Source: HGM04593 sp045631205
GTDB lineage: Bacteria > Bacteroidota > Bacteroidia > Bacteroidales > Bacteroidaceae
DNA length: 64,000 nucleotides
Direction: 5' to 3'
Assembly: GCA_045631205.1 (NCBI GenBank)
Contig: JAZQUI010000021.1
Coordinates: 1-64,000 of the forward strand
In this document: positions 8,703-17,488 of the stretch, one piece after another
Layout: each line of letters begins with the position of its first letter
How positions within the stretch are numbered: position 1 is the stretch's first letter
Notes under the pieces: model-generated
Database searches by the model: none
What the model saw: only the letters and a program-made list of their open reading frames with translations
What the model was told of the DNA's origin: nothing
Position numbers and translations under genes: made by a program

Positions 8703-8746
8703 ATAATAGAAGAAGGTAACTGCTAACAGTTACCTTCTTCTATTAT
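8703..8746. terminator. Perfect 20-bp bidirectional terminator hairpin
   Basis: ATAATAGAAGAAGGTAACTG (8703-8722) and its exact complement (8727-8746) flank the four-base loop CTAA. It lies between the stop of the radical SAM gene (8699) and the stop of rubredoxin on the opposite strand (8771), so it can end transcription from both sides. Confidence 0.85.
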
Positions 8747-8770
8747 GGGTGATTAGAACCAACCTGCTTA

Positions 8771-8935
8771 TCACTCCTCAACGGGCTCGAATTCCTCTTT
8801 GCCTACACTGCATAGCGGACACACCCAATCCTCGGGGAGGTTCTCAAATGCGATACCGGGCTCTATACCCTGTTCGGGGTCGCCTATTGCGGGGTCATAA
8901 ACCCACTGACATACTGTACATTGATATTTCTTCAT
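8771..8935 (-). CDS. Rubredoxin
   Basis: This 54-residue gene is short enough to be missed easily. The peptide opens MKKYQCTVCQWVYDP, then has GDPEQGI, PEDWVCPLC and ends in EFEPVEE. The two pairs CTVC (6 and 9) and CPLC (39 and 42) form the FeS4 site. The YDP, the GI and the DWVCP block are classic rubredoxin features. It carries electrons to oxidative-stress reductases in anaerobes. The upstream minus-strand sequence contains a TATATTTTCG element that may be its -7 box. The genes around it do not reveal its partner. Confidence 0.95.
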   Translation of the reverse strand: MKKYQCTVCQWVYDPAIGDPEQGIEPGIAFENLPEDWVCPLCSVGKEEFEPVEE

Positions 8936-8994
8936 AATCGACTCTTTTTTTATATAACACTTATAAAGTTGCGTTTGTTCGGCGAAAATATAAA

Positions 8995-9702
8995 TTATTT
9001 TGAAATTTTCAAATATTCATCGATAAGTACACGCATACCCTCTGATGCACCTTTACGTATATGTATGGCATTCCTTGGTAACACAGCGTTTACATCGTTA
9101 GGGTCTATGAGATATACCGGAGTGCCTGCAGGAGCATAGTTAAGCAAGCCTGCTGCCGGATAGACATTCAACGATGTACCTATAATAATGAAAGCATCTA
9201 TATCGCACATTGCCGCTATTGCATCACTCATATAGGGCACAGCCTCGCCGAACCACACAATATATGGACGTAATTGGGAACCATCGGCAGCCAGGTCGCC
9301 CAAAGCGATCGTGGGGGCTGTGGGCTGCAAGGTACGCACATAACGCAGGTCTTGCGGAGAACGCGATGAGCAGACCTTCATAAGCTCACCGTGAAGGTGT
9401 ATTATATTGGTTGAGCCTGCACGTTCGTGAAGGTCATCGACATTCTGCGTAACAACTGTCACATCATAATCCTTTTCAAGGGACGCAACAAGACGGTGTC
9501 CCTCGTTAGGTACTACTCGCAAAAGTTCGGTACGACGCTTGTTATAAAACTCTATAACAAGAGCCGGGTTCGAAGCGTAGCCCTCGGGGGTTGCCACCAA
9601 TTCCACAGGATATTCGTCCCATAGACCACCACCGCCTCTGAAAGTGCCCAAGCCGCTTTCTGCGCTCATTCCTGCACCTGTAAGTATTACTACTCGTTTC
9701 AT
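8995..9702 (-). CDS. cobB: Sirtuin NAD-dependent protein deacylase (CobB-like)
   Basis: This 235-residue sirtuin removes acyl groups from lysines using NAD. The NAD-binding GAGMSAESG is at 10-17, TQNVDDLHERAG at 85-96 and the catalytic His is H104 (HLHGE). Y53 and R56 (FYNKRR) match the Tyr-x-x-Arg pair of desuccinylase/demalonylase class III sirtuins, so negatively charged acyl groups are likely substrates. The usual four-Cys zinc site is missing: only C111 remains. I chose ATG 9702 because the family begins MKRVVILTGAG; an upstream ATG at 9750 adds an unrelated extension. It lies 74 bases downstream of the SusD gene, past a hairpin. Confidence 0.9.
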   Translation of the reverse strand: MKRVVILTGAGMSAESGLGTFRGGGGLWDEYPVELVATPEGYASNPALVIEFYNKRRTELLRVVPNEGHRLVASLEKDYDVTVVTQNVDDLHERAGSTNIIHLHGELMKVCSSRSPQDLRYVRTLQPTAPTIALGDLAADGSQLRPYIVWFGEAVPYMSDAIAAMCDIDAFIIIGTSLNVYPAAGLLNYAPAGTPVYLIDPNDVNAVLPRNAIHIRKGASEGMRVLIDEYLKISK

Positions 9703-9722
9703 AATCTTTCCTATATATAACA

Positions 9723-9752
9723 GTTTGAGAGAGGTTTCAGCCTCTCTCAAAC
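9723..9752 (-). terminator. Hairpin ending the FAS1-SusCD operon
   Basis: GTTTGAGAGAGG (9723-9734) pairs perfectly with CCTCTCTCAAAC (9741-9752) around a six-base loop. It sits 24 bases after the stop of the last SusD gene. There is no long U tract, so termination may be partial and allow some read-through into the sirtuin gene. Confidence 0.6.
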
Positions 9753-9775
9753 ATATATTTTAAACAAAAACGGGA

Positions 9776-12187
9776 TTACTCGTTTGTCTCCTCATCACCG
9801 GGAGTTGCTGCATCCTCGCCAACCTCTTCCTCAGTCTCCTCGTCGGGAGTAGGAATATAAGGCTCAGCAGGTGTTGCGGGCACAATTGCAGGTTTAAGGT
9901 AGTTTGCGGGGAGAGGCAAGTACCAGTTGTTCTTGTCGAGCAAACGTGCATAGAGAGCCGCATCCCATCCCTCTGCGCCTTCTGCGGTACGCCAGTCACC
10001 TGTTGCCACGTTACGGGCAGCTACACGACGTGCAAAGAATTCGGGGTTACCGAGAGCTGTTGCAAGACGTGAGAGGTCGCCGAAGCGATGGCCTTCAAAT
10101 GCCATTTCAAGTGCCATCTCGTCGATGAGTTTGTCGTACATGAACTCCATACGCTGGTCGTCGGTGATAGTGTAAATCTCAACCTCTTTCTCTTCATACT
10201 CGAAGTCCCAAACTACATTACCATCCTCGTCAAGTTCATAATCGGGAGTCTTAACAATCTTACCGGTAGCATCTTCTGTTTCGATATAGATTTCCTCACC
10301 GTTCTCGTCAACCTTTATAACAGGACGCTGAGCCAATGAACCATCCTCGTTAAGCACATGGGTGTACTCCATCTTAGTACCCTCGGGCAGAATACCGAAG
10401 TGAGCAGCAACACAAGAATCGCTGAGTGCATAAGCGTTGTTGCCCTCGGTGTAACCGCTACCACGTGAGTGGATACCGGTGTTGCTATTAAATGTAGAAG
10501 CTGAGAAATCGAACTCAATCTCGCTCTCTTCAGAGAATATCTTGGTATAAATTACAGGAGCATATTGGGGAACAGTTGTAGTAACTGTCTCAATTTCGCC
10601 CTCCTCGTTAGTAATCTCCTCGGTATAGGTCAAGACAATGGGGTTACCCTTCGCATCGCGTAAAGGTGCCATAACAGGCTCTTCTGTTTTCTCATCCACC
10701 ATAATCTCCTGAATGGTGTCGGGTTTCCAATAAATCTTGCGCTCACCCTTGATACCCTCTTTGAGTACGGTCATAGCAAGTTCCTTTGCACCAGTATATC
10801 CCTCGCGTGACAAACCGAGAAGTGCCTCGGCAAAACGGAGATATACATACTCGGGACGGTCGAGCATTATCGCCAAGGTATTTACCTTGGGATTATTGTA
10901 GAACATCTGTCCACCGGTAATGTTCAAAGATTTAGACTCATCGATGTTGAACTTGACAATCATATTACCATAAAGAGTCTTGTTCACATCCTCACCACGC
11001 TGGTTGGCAATTGTTGAATATATACGAACGTCACCGGGGAAGTTCTTGCTCTCTACAACATCGTAGTAGTATTTGTTCTCGTCACCTGTACGATGCAAGT
11101 AAACCTGACGGTCAGAGATTGCACGGATGGCAGGCGATGCTTCAACCTGTTTCTTGCCTACTTCGCCAACAGGAGCAAAGATTGAAGCCAACTTGGATAC
11201 AGAACCAACATTCTCTGTTGCAGCATAACGTATTGCAGCTACAAAGTTGTTTTTCTTGTTTTCAAAGTTCTTCTGCGCGAAACGCTCTACAAAACCTGTT
11301 GAAGGATAGTATGTGAGGTCTTCATCGGGTTTCTCTTTTGTGTGACGGGCGATATCGGTATTATCGGTAAGCTTATTGTCCTCGGCAAGGTACATGTAAT
11401 AGCACTCGGCAGCCTTTGCGTAGTCGCTATTGGGGTTACCGTAAGGCAAGGGATAAGTTGCAACCTCTGAACGCAAAGATGCACGCCACAAGTAGAGGTC
11501 ACCCAACAAAATGCGGATGGGCATAAACAACTTCTCGGTCATACCGGCAGTTGCAAACGATGGAATCTCCCATTTGGGCATTGAGTATTTGCCTTTGGGG
11601 TTTGCATAAGGTGCAATATCGTTGATAAGCGCGTTGATTACTGTCAACTGATCAGAGGGTGCCTGAGCCATAATCTCCTCGGCACGGCCGTTGGTGAGAA
11701 CGGGATCGGTGAAGTAAGGTATATATGCGTGGTTCTTCATCAACTGCATATATGTCCATGCACGCACACTCTTAGCAGCAACATACTCATGCAACATAAG
11801 AGCCTGGTTGTCGTAAGTAAGAGTTGTATCGACACGTGAAAGGAATACGTTACAGTTGTTGATAATTGCGAAATAATCCTTTGCAGCAAGATATTGGTTG
11901 TTGTTGGCGTCGAAATTGAACTCGCTGATATCCTTGATATCATCAAGTGTATTCTCGTTGATAGATACAAGGTCGCCACGGAGCTCACCCAACAACACTT
12001 GCTTGTCGCCCACTTGTTGAACAGCATTCAAGATACCCAATACAGAATATACCGAGTCGTTGAATGTCCAACCGTCAAACTCGTACTCAACACGATTTGA
12101 CTCTGCGTCCAACATATCTTCACAAGAGCTGAAGAACATTGCTCCGCAAAGAAGGAACGCTACTGTATTAATCAAATTCTTTTTCAT
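9776..12187 (-). CDS. SusD/RagB-family outer-membrane lipoprotein, oversized
   Basis: SusD proteins are surface lipoproteins that lid their SusC transporter and bind its ligand. This 803-residue copy has a lipobox (FFSSC, Cys near residue 22), the N-terminal SusD region with the TPR-like helices (ISEFNFDANNNQYLAAKDYF, then YVAAKSVRAWTYMQL) and the C-terminal block MALEMAFEGHRFGDLSRLA typical of the family. It is clearly longer than the usual 500-650 residues. The excess is acidic sequence near the middle-to-late part, such as TYTEEITNEEGEIETVTTT and LDEDGNVVWDFEYEEKEVE, plus an Asp/Glu-rich tail. I chose ATG 12187 because it precedes the signal peptide. It is the last gene of the six-gene operon, 59 bases after its SusC. 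Confidence 0.9.
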   Translation of the reverse strand: MKKNLINTVAFLLCGAMFFSSCEDMLDAESNRVEYEFDGWTFNDSVYSVLGILNAVQQVGDKQVLLGELRGDLVSINENTLDDIKDISEFNFDANNNQYLAAKDYFAIINNCNVFLSRVDTTLTYDNQALMLHEYVAAKSVRAWTYMQLMKNHAYIPYFTDPVLTNGRAEEIMAQAPSDQLTVINALINDIAPYANPKGKYSMPKWEIPSFATAGMTEKLFMPIRILLGDLYLWRASLRSEVATYPLPYGNPNSDYAKAAECYYMYLAEDNKLTDNTDIARHTKEKPDEDLTYYPSTGFVERFAQKNFENKKNNFVAAIRYAATENVGSVSKLASIFAPVGEVGKKQVEASPAIRAISDRQVYLHRTGDENKYYYDVVESKNFPGDVRIYSTIANQRGEDVNKTLYGNMIVKFNIDESKSLNITGGQMFYNNPKVNTLAIMLDRPEYVYLRFAEALLGLSREGYTGAKELAMTVLKEGIKGERKIYWKPDTIQEIMVDEKTEEPVMAPLRDAKGNPIVLTYTEEITNEEGEIETVTTTVPQYAPVIYTKIFSEESEIEFDFSASTFNSNTGIHSRGSGYTEGNNAYALSDSCVAAHFGILPEGTKMEYTHVLNEDGSLAQRPVIKVDENGEEIYIETEDATGKIVKTPDYELDEDGNVVWDFEYEEKEVEIYTITDDQRMEFMYDKLIDEMALEMAFEGHRFGDLSRLATALGNPEFFARRVAARNVATGDWRTAEGAEGWDAALYARLLDKNNWYLPLPANYLKPAIVPATPAEPYIPTPDEETEEEVGEDAATPGDEETNE

Positions 12188-12205
12188 CTTATATTTTGTT
12201 TTTTT

Positions 12206-12235
12206 CGTATTCCGCCTCAAACGAGGCAGAATACG
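12206..12235 (-). other. Intercistronic stem-loop between susC and susD
   Basis: CGTATTC (12206-12212) plus GCCTC (12214-12218) pair with GAGGC (12223-12227) plus GAATACG (12229-12235) around a four-base loop with one mismatch. On the transcribed minus strand it is followed by an A-rich run, not U, so it does not look like an intrinsic terminator. It may protect the mRNA end or tune the SusC:SusD ratio; that role is inferred. Confidence 0.55.
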
Positions 12236-12246
12236 ATTTATATTCA

Positions 12247-15200
12247 TTAGAGATTAACTTTTACACCAAAGTGATAACTTGCGCTTTGAGGTATAAGACC
12301 TGCATCTACACCCTGATAGAAAATGCTGTTGTTTACAGAAGTTTCGGGGTCGTTGCCGTCATATCCTGTGATTGTCCACAAGTTCTCTGCAGCACACCAT
12401 ACGCTTATACCCTGCAACCAGCTGTATGATACAGGAATATCGTATGTAAGTTTTACTGATTTCAATTTAAAGTATGAACCATCCTCAATCCAGCGGTCCG
12501 AGAAGCGGCTGTTACCCATGGGGTCGCCGAATGTAGCCTTAGGTATTGAGGTAATTTGTCCATCGTAAACCCAACGATCTCTCATTGCAGTTGTCTGGTT
12601 GTAGAAGTTTGAACCACTCTCCAATACCTGACGGTAGTAGTTATATACATCGTTACCGATTGAATAGTTGCATACTACATCAAGTTTCCAGTTCTTGTAA
12701 GAGAGTGTTGTAAAGATGTTACCATAGAAATCGGGGTTGGGGTCACCGATAACGGTTTTGTCATTCTCATCTATAAGACCGGGGGTTGTGCCGGGGTTGA
12801 TATCTACAAAATGTACATCACCGGCCTGGAATGATGTTTTCTCAGTTCCGTCAACTCGGTAAAGGCCCAATGCTTCGGCTTGGGCTGCCGATGCAATTAC
12901 GCCGGCAGTTTTGTAACCCCAGAATACTCCGACGGGCTGGCCAACCATAGTTTTAACCTCACCGCCATATACAGAAGTTACTGCAACATCCTCGTCAAGA
13001 GCGGTAATTTCGTTCTTGTAATGACCTACTGATGCACCAAGTTCCCACTGGAAATTGGCTTTGTTGATGAGTTTTGCATTTACAGAGGCTTCGAAACCTA
13101 CGTTCTCGAGTTCACCACCATTGCTCCAGTATTTATCCATACCTGTTACGAAAGAGTATTTCTTTTGTACCAAGAGGTCTGATGTTGTTGATTTATAAGC
13201 ATCTAAGCTCAATGCAACGCGGTTATTGAACATCATGGCATCGAAACCTACATTGAAACGAGATGTTGTTTCCCATTTAACACTTTCGTTCTCTACGTTG
13301 GCAAGCTGAAGACCCATTGTGGCATCGTTGAACTTGATTGCCTGCAAATAACTGCGAGATGCATAATAGTCGATAGCATCGTTACCAGTGATGTCGTAAC
13401 CGGCACGCAATTTCAACATATTAACAGAGGGAAGGCGGAACCAGTTCTCCGAAGAAATGAGCCAAGCACCCTGGATTGAAGGGAAGAAACCCCAAGATAC
13501 ACCACACATCTTAATGCCATCGGTAGCCTCCTTACCAAAACGTGAAGAAGTCTCCAATGAGGCAGTTGCCTGCAAGAAGTAGCGTGTCTTGTATGAGTAG
13601 TCGGCCGACATATACCAAGACATGTTGGTCCATGTATCATCAATACCCGATGTAGTCAATGCGTCGAGGTCACCACGAACAGAGTAGCTGTTGTCGTTAC
13701 CGGTATTGGCACCACCGATTGAGTTAGAGTCAAAGTCGAAACTTGTGTAACGGAAACCTCCGAATACATCAAAATCGTGTGCAGCAAAGCGCTTGCTCCA
13801 AGAGACACGGCTGTCGCTGGTTATAGCAGCCTCACGACCAAACATAGAAGCGGCGTAGTTGCTGATGCGCTCACCGATGCTCTCAACATAGAAATCGTAA
13901 CCCGAAGCACCGGTAGGCTGTGCATAGGGGAGATAATAGAGCTCGTTTACACGATGCAAAGAGTAGTTGAATGTTTCTGTAAGAGTGAAATCGCCCAATT
14001 TCATCTCGGGAGCGATGGTTATACCCATATTGGTGTACTCCATTTCGTTCTTGTACTCACCGGCAGCCTTATCAAGAATAACCATGGGGTTGTACAATGA
14101 GTTATTGGGGTGAGCTACACCAGCCAACTGTGCGGGACGGAAAGCGTAAGTGTCGGCACCATCATAGTTTGTACTCATCTCACCGAGGTCTGAGTAACGA
14201 TAGGGGCTCAAGAAAGGTGATTTGATTTTGGTCAACAAACCGATTGATGAAACGGGGAAGGCTGATTCGTCCTCACGGATACCATCGTCGAGCAGCTCAC
14301 GTGCAACACGTGAATATGAGATATCAACACGTGTTGACAACTCCTCGGTCAAAGAGATGGTTGAGTTCAAACGCACGTTCATGCGGTTCATTGTGTTGCC
14401 ATCGAGAGGGCTGTCGGCCTGTGTATAACCGAATGAGAAGTTGTACATCGCGATGTCATCACCACCCTCTACGTTAATCTTGTAGTTCTGAGAGAATGCG
14501 TTGGCATAAACAAGATCTTCCCAGTTGGTATTGTTGTGATACTTATTGTAGTTCACATATGTGGGATCGTTACGCAAGAAGTCGAAGTTGGTATTGGGGG
14601 CAAGACCCTTGATAGAACCCACAACATCGTTGGCGTAAAGACGATACTCCTCGGCACCAAGCATATCAATGGTTGAAGGGATGGTTGTAATACCACCGTA
14701 AATATTGGCGGTAATACGTGTTGCCATACTCTTACCACGCTTTGTATTGATGATGATAACACCATTTGCTGCGCGGGCACCGTAAATGGCTGCACCATTC
14801 TTCATAACTTTCACATCGTCAATATCCTCAATATCGATTGAAGAGAGAATATTGTTGTAGATACCCATGTGAAGCGAAGTCGATGACTCCTGTGTATCCC
14901 ATATAACACCATCCACAACTACCAAAGGTTGTGTATTGGCAAAGATTGAGTTAATACCACGAATGAACATTGTGTTACCGATAGCCATAGCACCTGAACG
15001 GGTGATTGAGCGTACATCGGCACCAAGGTTCTTCTGAATCTCGCTATCAATTGTAATTGAGGGAGAGACTTCATTCACAAAGCCATTATGCTCAATGGCT
15101 TTGATGTCGGCAGTATAATTGCTCGAGAACTTATCGGAATAAAGGCGCACATTGATTACGTCGTCATTATAAACGGGAGCCTGGAGTAACTGGTACTCAG

Positions 15201-15510
15201 GTGTTGAGAAACTGAGCAATGTCACATAGCTGGGAATCTCCAATTTGAATTCTCCTTGTGAATTGGTCATAGTCGTGATTTTGTTGTGACCGGTTCCTTG
15301 TACACGTACACCGGAAAGGGGCACATTGGTTGCCGCGTCGTAAACGGTACCAGTGATGGTGCGAGTGGCGGGAACCTCTACAACTTTTTTCTCGACTTTT
15401 ACAGAATCGCTTTTCTCCAATACCGCAGCATTGATAACTGTGGCATTCAGAGCTGACGGCACGGATACTACCAAAGCCATCAATAATTGCATCATTTGTC
15501 GCATATTCAT
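12247..15510 (-). CDS. SusC/RagA-family TonB-dependent transporter (second cassette)
   Basis: This 1087-residue outer-membrane importer takes energy from TonB. It has an N-terminal signal, a carboxypeptidase-D regulatory-like domain (ITGTVYDAATNVPLSGVRVQ, about residues 50-130), a plug with the SusC signature (DIDDVKVMKNGAAIYGARAA, then NGVIIINTKRGKS near 235-265) and a C-terminal beta barrel ending ASYHFGVKVNL. The signal peptide is somewhat atypical (MMQLLMALVVSVPSALNA). It pairs with the SusD gene downstream and follows a FAS1 lipoprotein gene by 36 bases. The ligand is unknown: nothing in the operon encodes a degrading enzyme. Confidence 0.95.
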   Translation of the reverse strand: MNMRQMMQLLMALVVSVPSALNATVINAAVLEKSDSVKVEKKVVEVPATRTITGTVYDAATNVPLSGVRVQGTGHNKITTMTNSQGEFKLEIPSYVTLLSFSTPEYQLLQAPVYNDDVINVRLYSDKFSSNYTADIKAIEHNGFVNEVSPSITIDSEIQKNLGADVRSITRSGAMAIGNTMFIRGINSIFANTQPLVVVDGVIWDTQESSTSLHMGIYNNILSSIDIEDIDDVKVMKNGAAIYGARAANGVIIINTKRGKSMATRITANIYGGITTIPSTIDMLGAEEYRLYANDVVGSIKGLAPNTNFDFLRNDPTYVNYNKYHNNTNWEDLVYANAFSQNYKINVEGGDDIAMYNFSFGYTQADSPLDGNTMNRMNVRLNSTISLTEELSTRVDISYSRVARELLDDGIREDESAFPVSSIGLLTKIKSPFLSPYRYSDLGEMSTNYDGADTYAFRPAQLAGVAHPNNSLYNPMVILDKAAGEYKNEMEYTNMGITIAPEMKLGDFTLTETFNYSLHRVNELYYLPYAQPTGASGYDFYVESIGERISNYAASMFGREAAITSDSRVSWSKRFAAHDFDVFGGFRYTSFDFDSNSIGGANTGNDNSYSVRGDLDALTTSGIDDTWTNMSWYMSADYSYKTRYFLQATASLETSSRFGKEATDGIKMCGVSWGFFPSIQGAWLISSENWFRLPSVNMLKLRAGYDITGNDAIDYYASRSYLQAIKFNDATMGLQLANVENESVKWETTSRFNVGFDAMMFNNRVALSLDAYKSTTSDLLVQKKYSFVTGMDKYWSNGGELENVGFEASVNAKLINKANFQWELGASVGHYKNEITALDEDVAVTSVYGGEVKTMVGQPVGVFWGYKTAGVIASAAQAEALGLYRVDGTEKTSFQAGDVHFVDINPGTTPGLIDENDKTVIGDPNPDFYGNIFTTLSYKNWKLDVVCNYSIGNDVYNYYRQVLESGSNFYNQTTAMRDRWVYDGQITSIPKATFGDPMGNSRFSDRWIEDGSYFKLKSVKLTYDIPVSYSWLQGISVWCAAENLWTITGYDGNDPETSVNNSIFYQGVDAGLIPQSASYHFGVKVNL

Positions 15511-15546
15511 TGTTTTTTTCTATTTTTCAATTAAAGTCTTTGAGTA

Positions 15547-17424
15547 TCAATTACCGGCGTTAGACTCCTCCTCTGCGGCGTCTTCAACGGGAATAAGCAT
15601 TATCTGGTCGAGCAAGAAACGATAAGAGAAGTTGTTGTTACTAACTGCCTTATATCCTCTTTCAGGTTTTCCAGGTGTTTTAGGTTCTGCCGGACGAAGA
15701 AGTTCGATATCCACCTCCACAGTGTAGTCCTCTTCTTCTACCTTCAACTCGGTAAGTTGTGAGAAATCCTCGCAGTATTTGAAGTTGAAGATAAAGTCAT
15801 TACCCTCTTCATCTTTGAGGAATATTGTATCGATACGTGAACGATCGGGCACGATTGCCTTCTCTTTAAGCACGCTCCACTCGGGTTTTCTATCGGTACC
15901 GGTATTCACAGAATCGCTGGGAATAATAGCCAACAACTCATTCTTCTGACGAACTCTTACACGCAAATACGAATCTTTATACTGGGGAAGAGTTGTATTC
16001 TTTACAACGGTATCATTATACGATTTAATGAACCAAGGGGGTGTAATAAGAGCAATCTTGTAGTTTGTTGAAAGAACACCCTTTACAAAGAAGGTTACTC
16101 TGGGCAACTCTCCGGGTTTAGACTTATCGGCCTGTGCTGCCAAGAAATAACGACCATTTGAAAGTTTACCCTCTACATCGGGGTTCTGCTCTTTCTCTGA
16201 AACAGCAACAGCTGAATATGTAGCCTTGGTATTAAGTTGCTGGTTGTCGTCCTTGTCTTTTCTTACATTATGGAATACACCCAATGATTTTTCAGTGTCG
16301 GGTTCGATGCGGATTGTGTCAACCCACAAGTTGAAAGGATTGATAGGCATTGCATCCACAACCATCAACTTACCGTTTGACATATCGTAAGTCTCAACAA
16401 CAGAGAACTCTGCTGTAGGGTATTTCTTACGGGGATATCCAACCTCACGTACAGCCAAAGAGTCGGGAAGATTATCAAAATCGGTCATAGCACCGTTTAC
16501 TCTCTGGTCTGAGAGGCTGTAAGCGAAGTATTTCATATAAGATTTAACACCACGCAACTTGGCAATAGAGTCGGCCTCTGCTTTCTGTTTTACAGTAAAC
16601 TCTTCGGTATCGTAGTTGAAGAATGTGTATGCATCGTTATATATAGCATCCCAAAGTTCATTTGAGGGTGCATACATAATCATCAAAGAGTCCTCGTTGT
16701 TTAATGAACCCATAAGATTGAGCATACTGTTGGTCTCATTGAATGCAGAGTCACGATAAGTCTGCTCCTGGTCAACAATATCTCCGAGAATACTGTTATA
16801 GGGGTCAAACTCTTTCTCTGTGAAAGAGAAACAGAAATCCCAGAAAGAACTGATGCTGTTGATGTTCTTAAAAGACTCCCAGATAGAAGGCTTGTAGTCG
16901 AAACGGGCAGCAATCTTGTGAACAAGACCATTGCGGGCATATATATTTGTCTCCAATAGTTCTTTACCACCAAAAGTAAAACCGTCGGCGTCGTTACCCG
17001 AGAATGCAACATATTTGTCGCTCAACATAAGGAGTTCGTTATTTTCGGCAAGATCTCCACTTGTTGTATGACGGAAGTTGGCAATATGTGACTTAACATA
17101 CTCTTTGAAAACACCTTCACGGTCGCCACGTGCAAGACGCTCTTCAATTGCCGATATGTCGAAGCTACCGTTTACGGGAGCAAAGACTGTATATACTCTC
17201 GATTGGTTGAACAACGAGTCGGGACAGCCAACACCGCACAACTCAACAACCTGCAAGAACTCTGAACAATCAGCCTCTTTCTGTAGCACCTCCAAAATTG
17301 TAGGATACTTGTTAACCTCGACGGGTATCTCCAAATAATCGTTATCTTCACAAGAATAACTTGCAAAGAGAGTTGCCGCCAAAGCCAACGCTACAAATAA
17401 TTTATTTTTTATCATTGCTTTCAT
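15547..17424 (-). CDS. FAS1 (fasciclin) domain lipoprotein (second cassette)
   Basis: This 625-residue surface or periplasmic lipoprotein has a lipobox ending ASYSC (Cys25). One recognisable FAS1 domain covers about residues 40-185. It shows the first box YTVFAPVNGSFD, the helix FVKEYVKSHIANF-like region (read as FKEYVKSHIANF) and the second box LLETNIYARNGLVHKI. The rest, from about 185 to 625, has no family I recognise; a second FAS1-like region near 220-310 (LMIMYAPSNELWDAIYNDA) looks degenerate. FAS1 folds mediate adhesion or ligand binding. Lying between two SusCD pairs, it may be a substrate-binding accessory similar in role to SusE/SusF. The start could also be ATG at codon 4. Confidence 0.8.
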   Translation of the reverse strand: MKAMIKNKLFVALALAATLFASYSCEDNDYLEIPVEVNKYPTILEVLQKEADCSEFLQVVELCGVGCPDSLFNQSRVYTVFAPVNGSFDISAIEERLARGDREGVFKEYVKSHIANFRHTTSGDLAENNELLMLSDKYVAFSGNDADGFTFGGKELLETNIYARNGLVHKIAARFDYKPSIWESFKNINSISSFWDFCFSFTEKEFDPYNSILGDIVDQEQTYRDSAFNETNSMLNLMGSLNNEDSLMIMYAPSNELWDAIYNDAYTFFNYDTEEFTVKQKAEADSIAKLRGVKSYMKYFAYSLSDQRVNGAMTDFDNLPDSLAVREVGYPRKKYPTAEFSVVETYDMSNGKLMVVDAMPINPFNLWVDTIRIEPDTEKSLGVFHNVRKDKDDNQQLNTKATYSAVAVSEKEQNPDVEGKLSNGRYFLAAQADKSKPGELPRVTFFVKGVLSTNYKIALITPPWFIKSYNDTVVKNTTLPQYKDSYLRVRVRQKNELLAIIPSDSVNTGTDRKPEWSVLKEKAIVPDRSRIDTIFLKDEEGNDFIFNFKYCEDFSQLTELKVEEEDYTVEVDIELLRPAEPKTPGKPERGYKAVSNNNFSYRFLLDQIMLIPVEDAAEEESNAGN

Positions 17425-17488
17425 CTTCTTTATTTTTTATTACGAAAGGGTTTATGATTTTCTTTTGCTAAACACGTCCTCCCGTTTT

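Noticed and set aside
12206..12235. Terminator between susC and susD
   Set aside because: The stem is followed by A residues on the transcribed strand, not U, and the SusD gene needs transcription through it.
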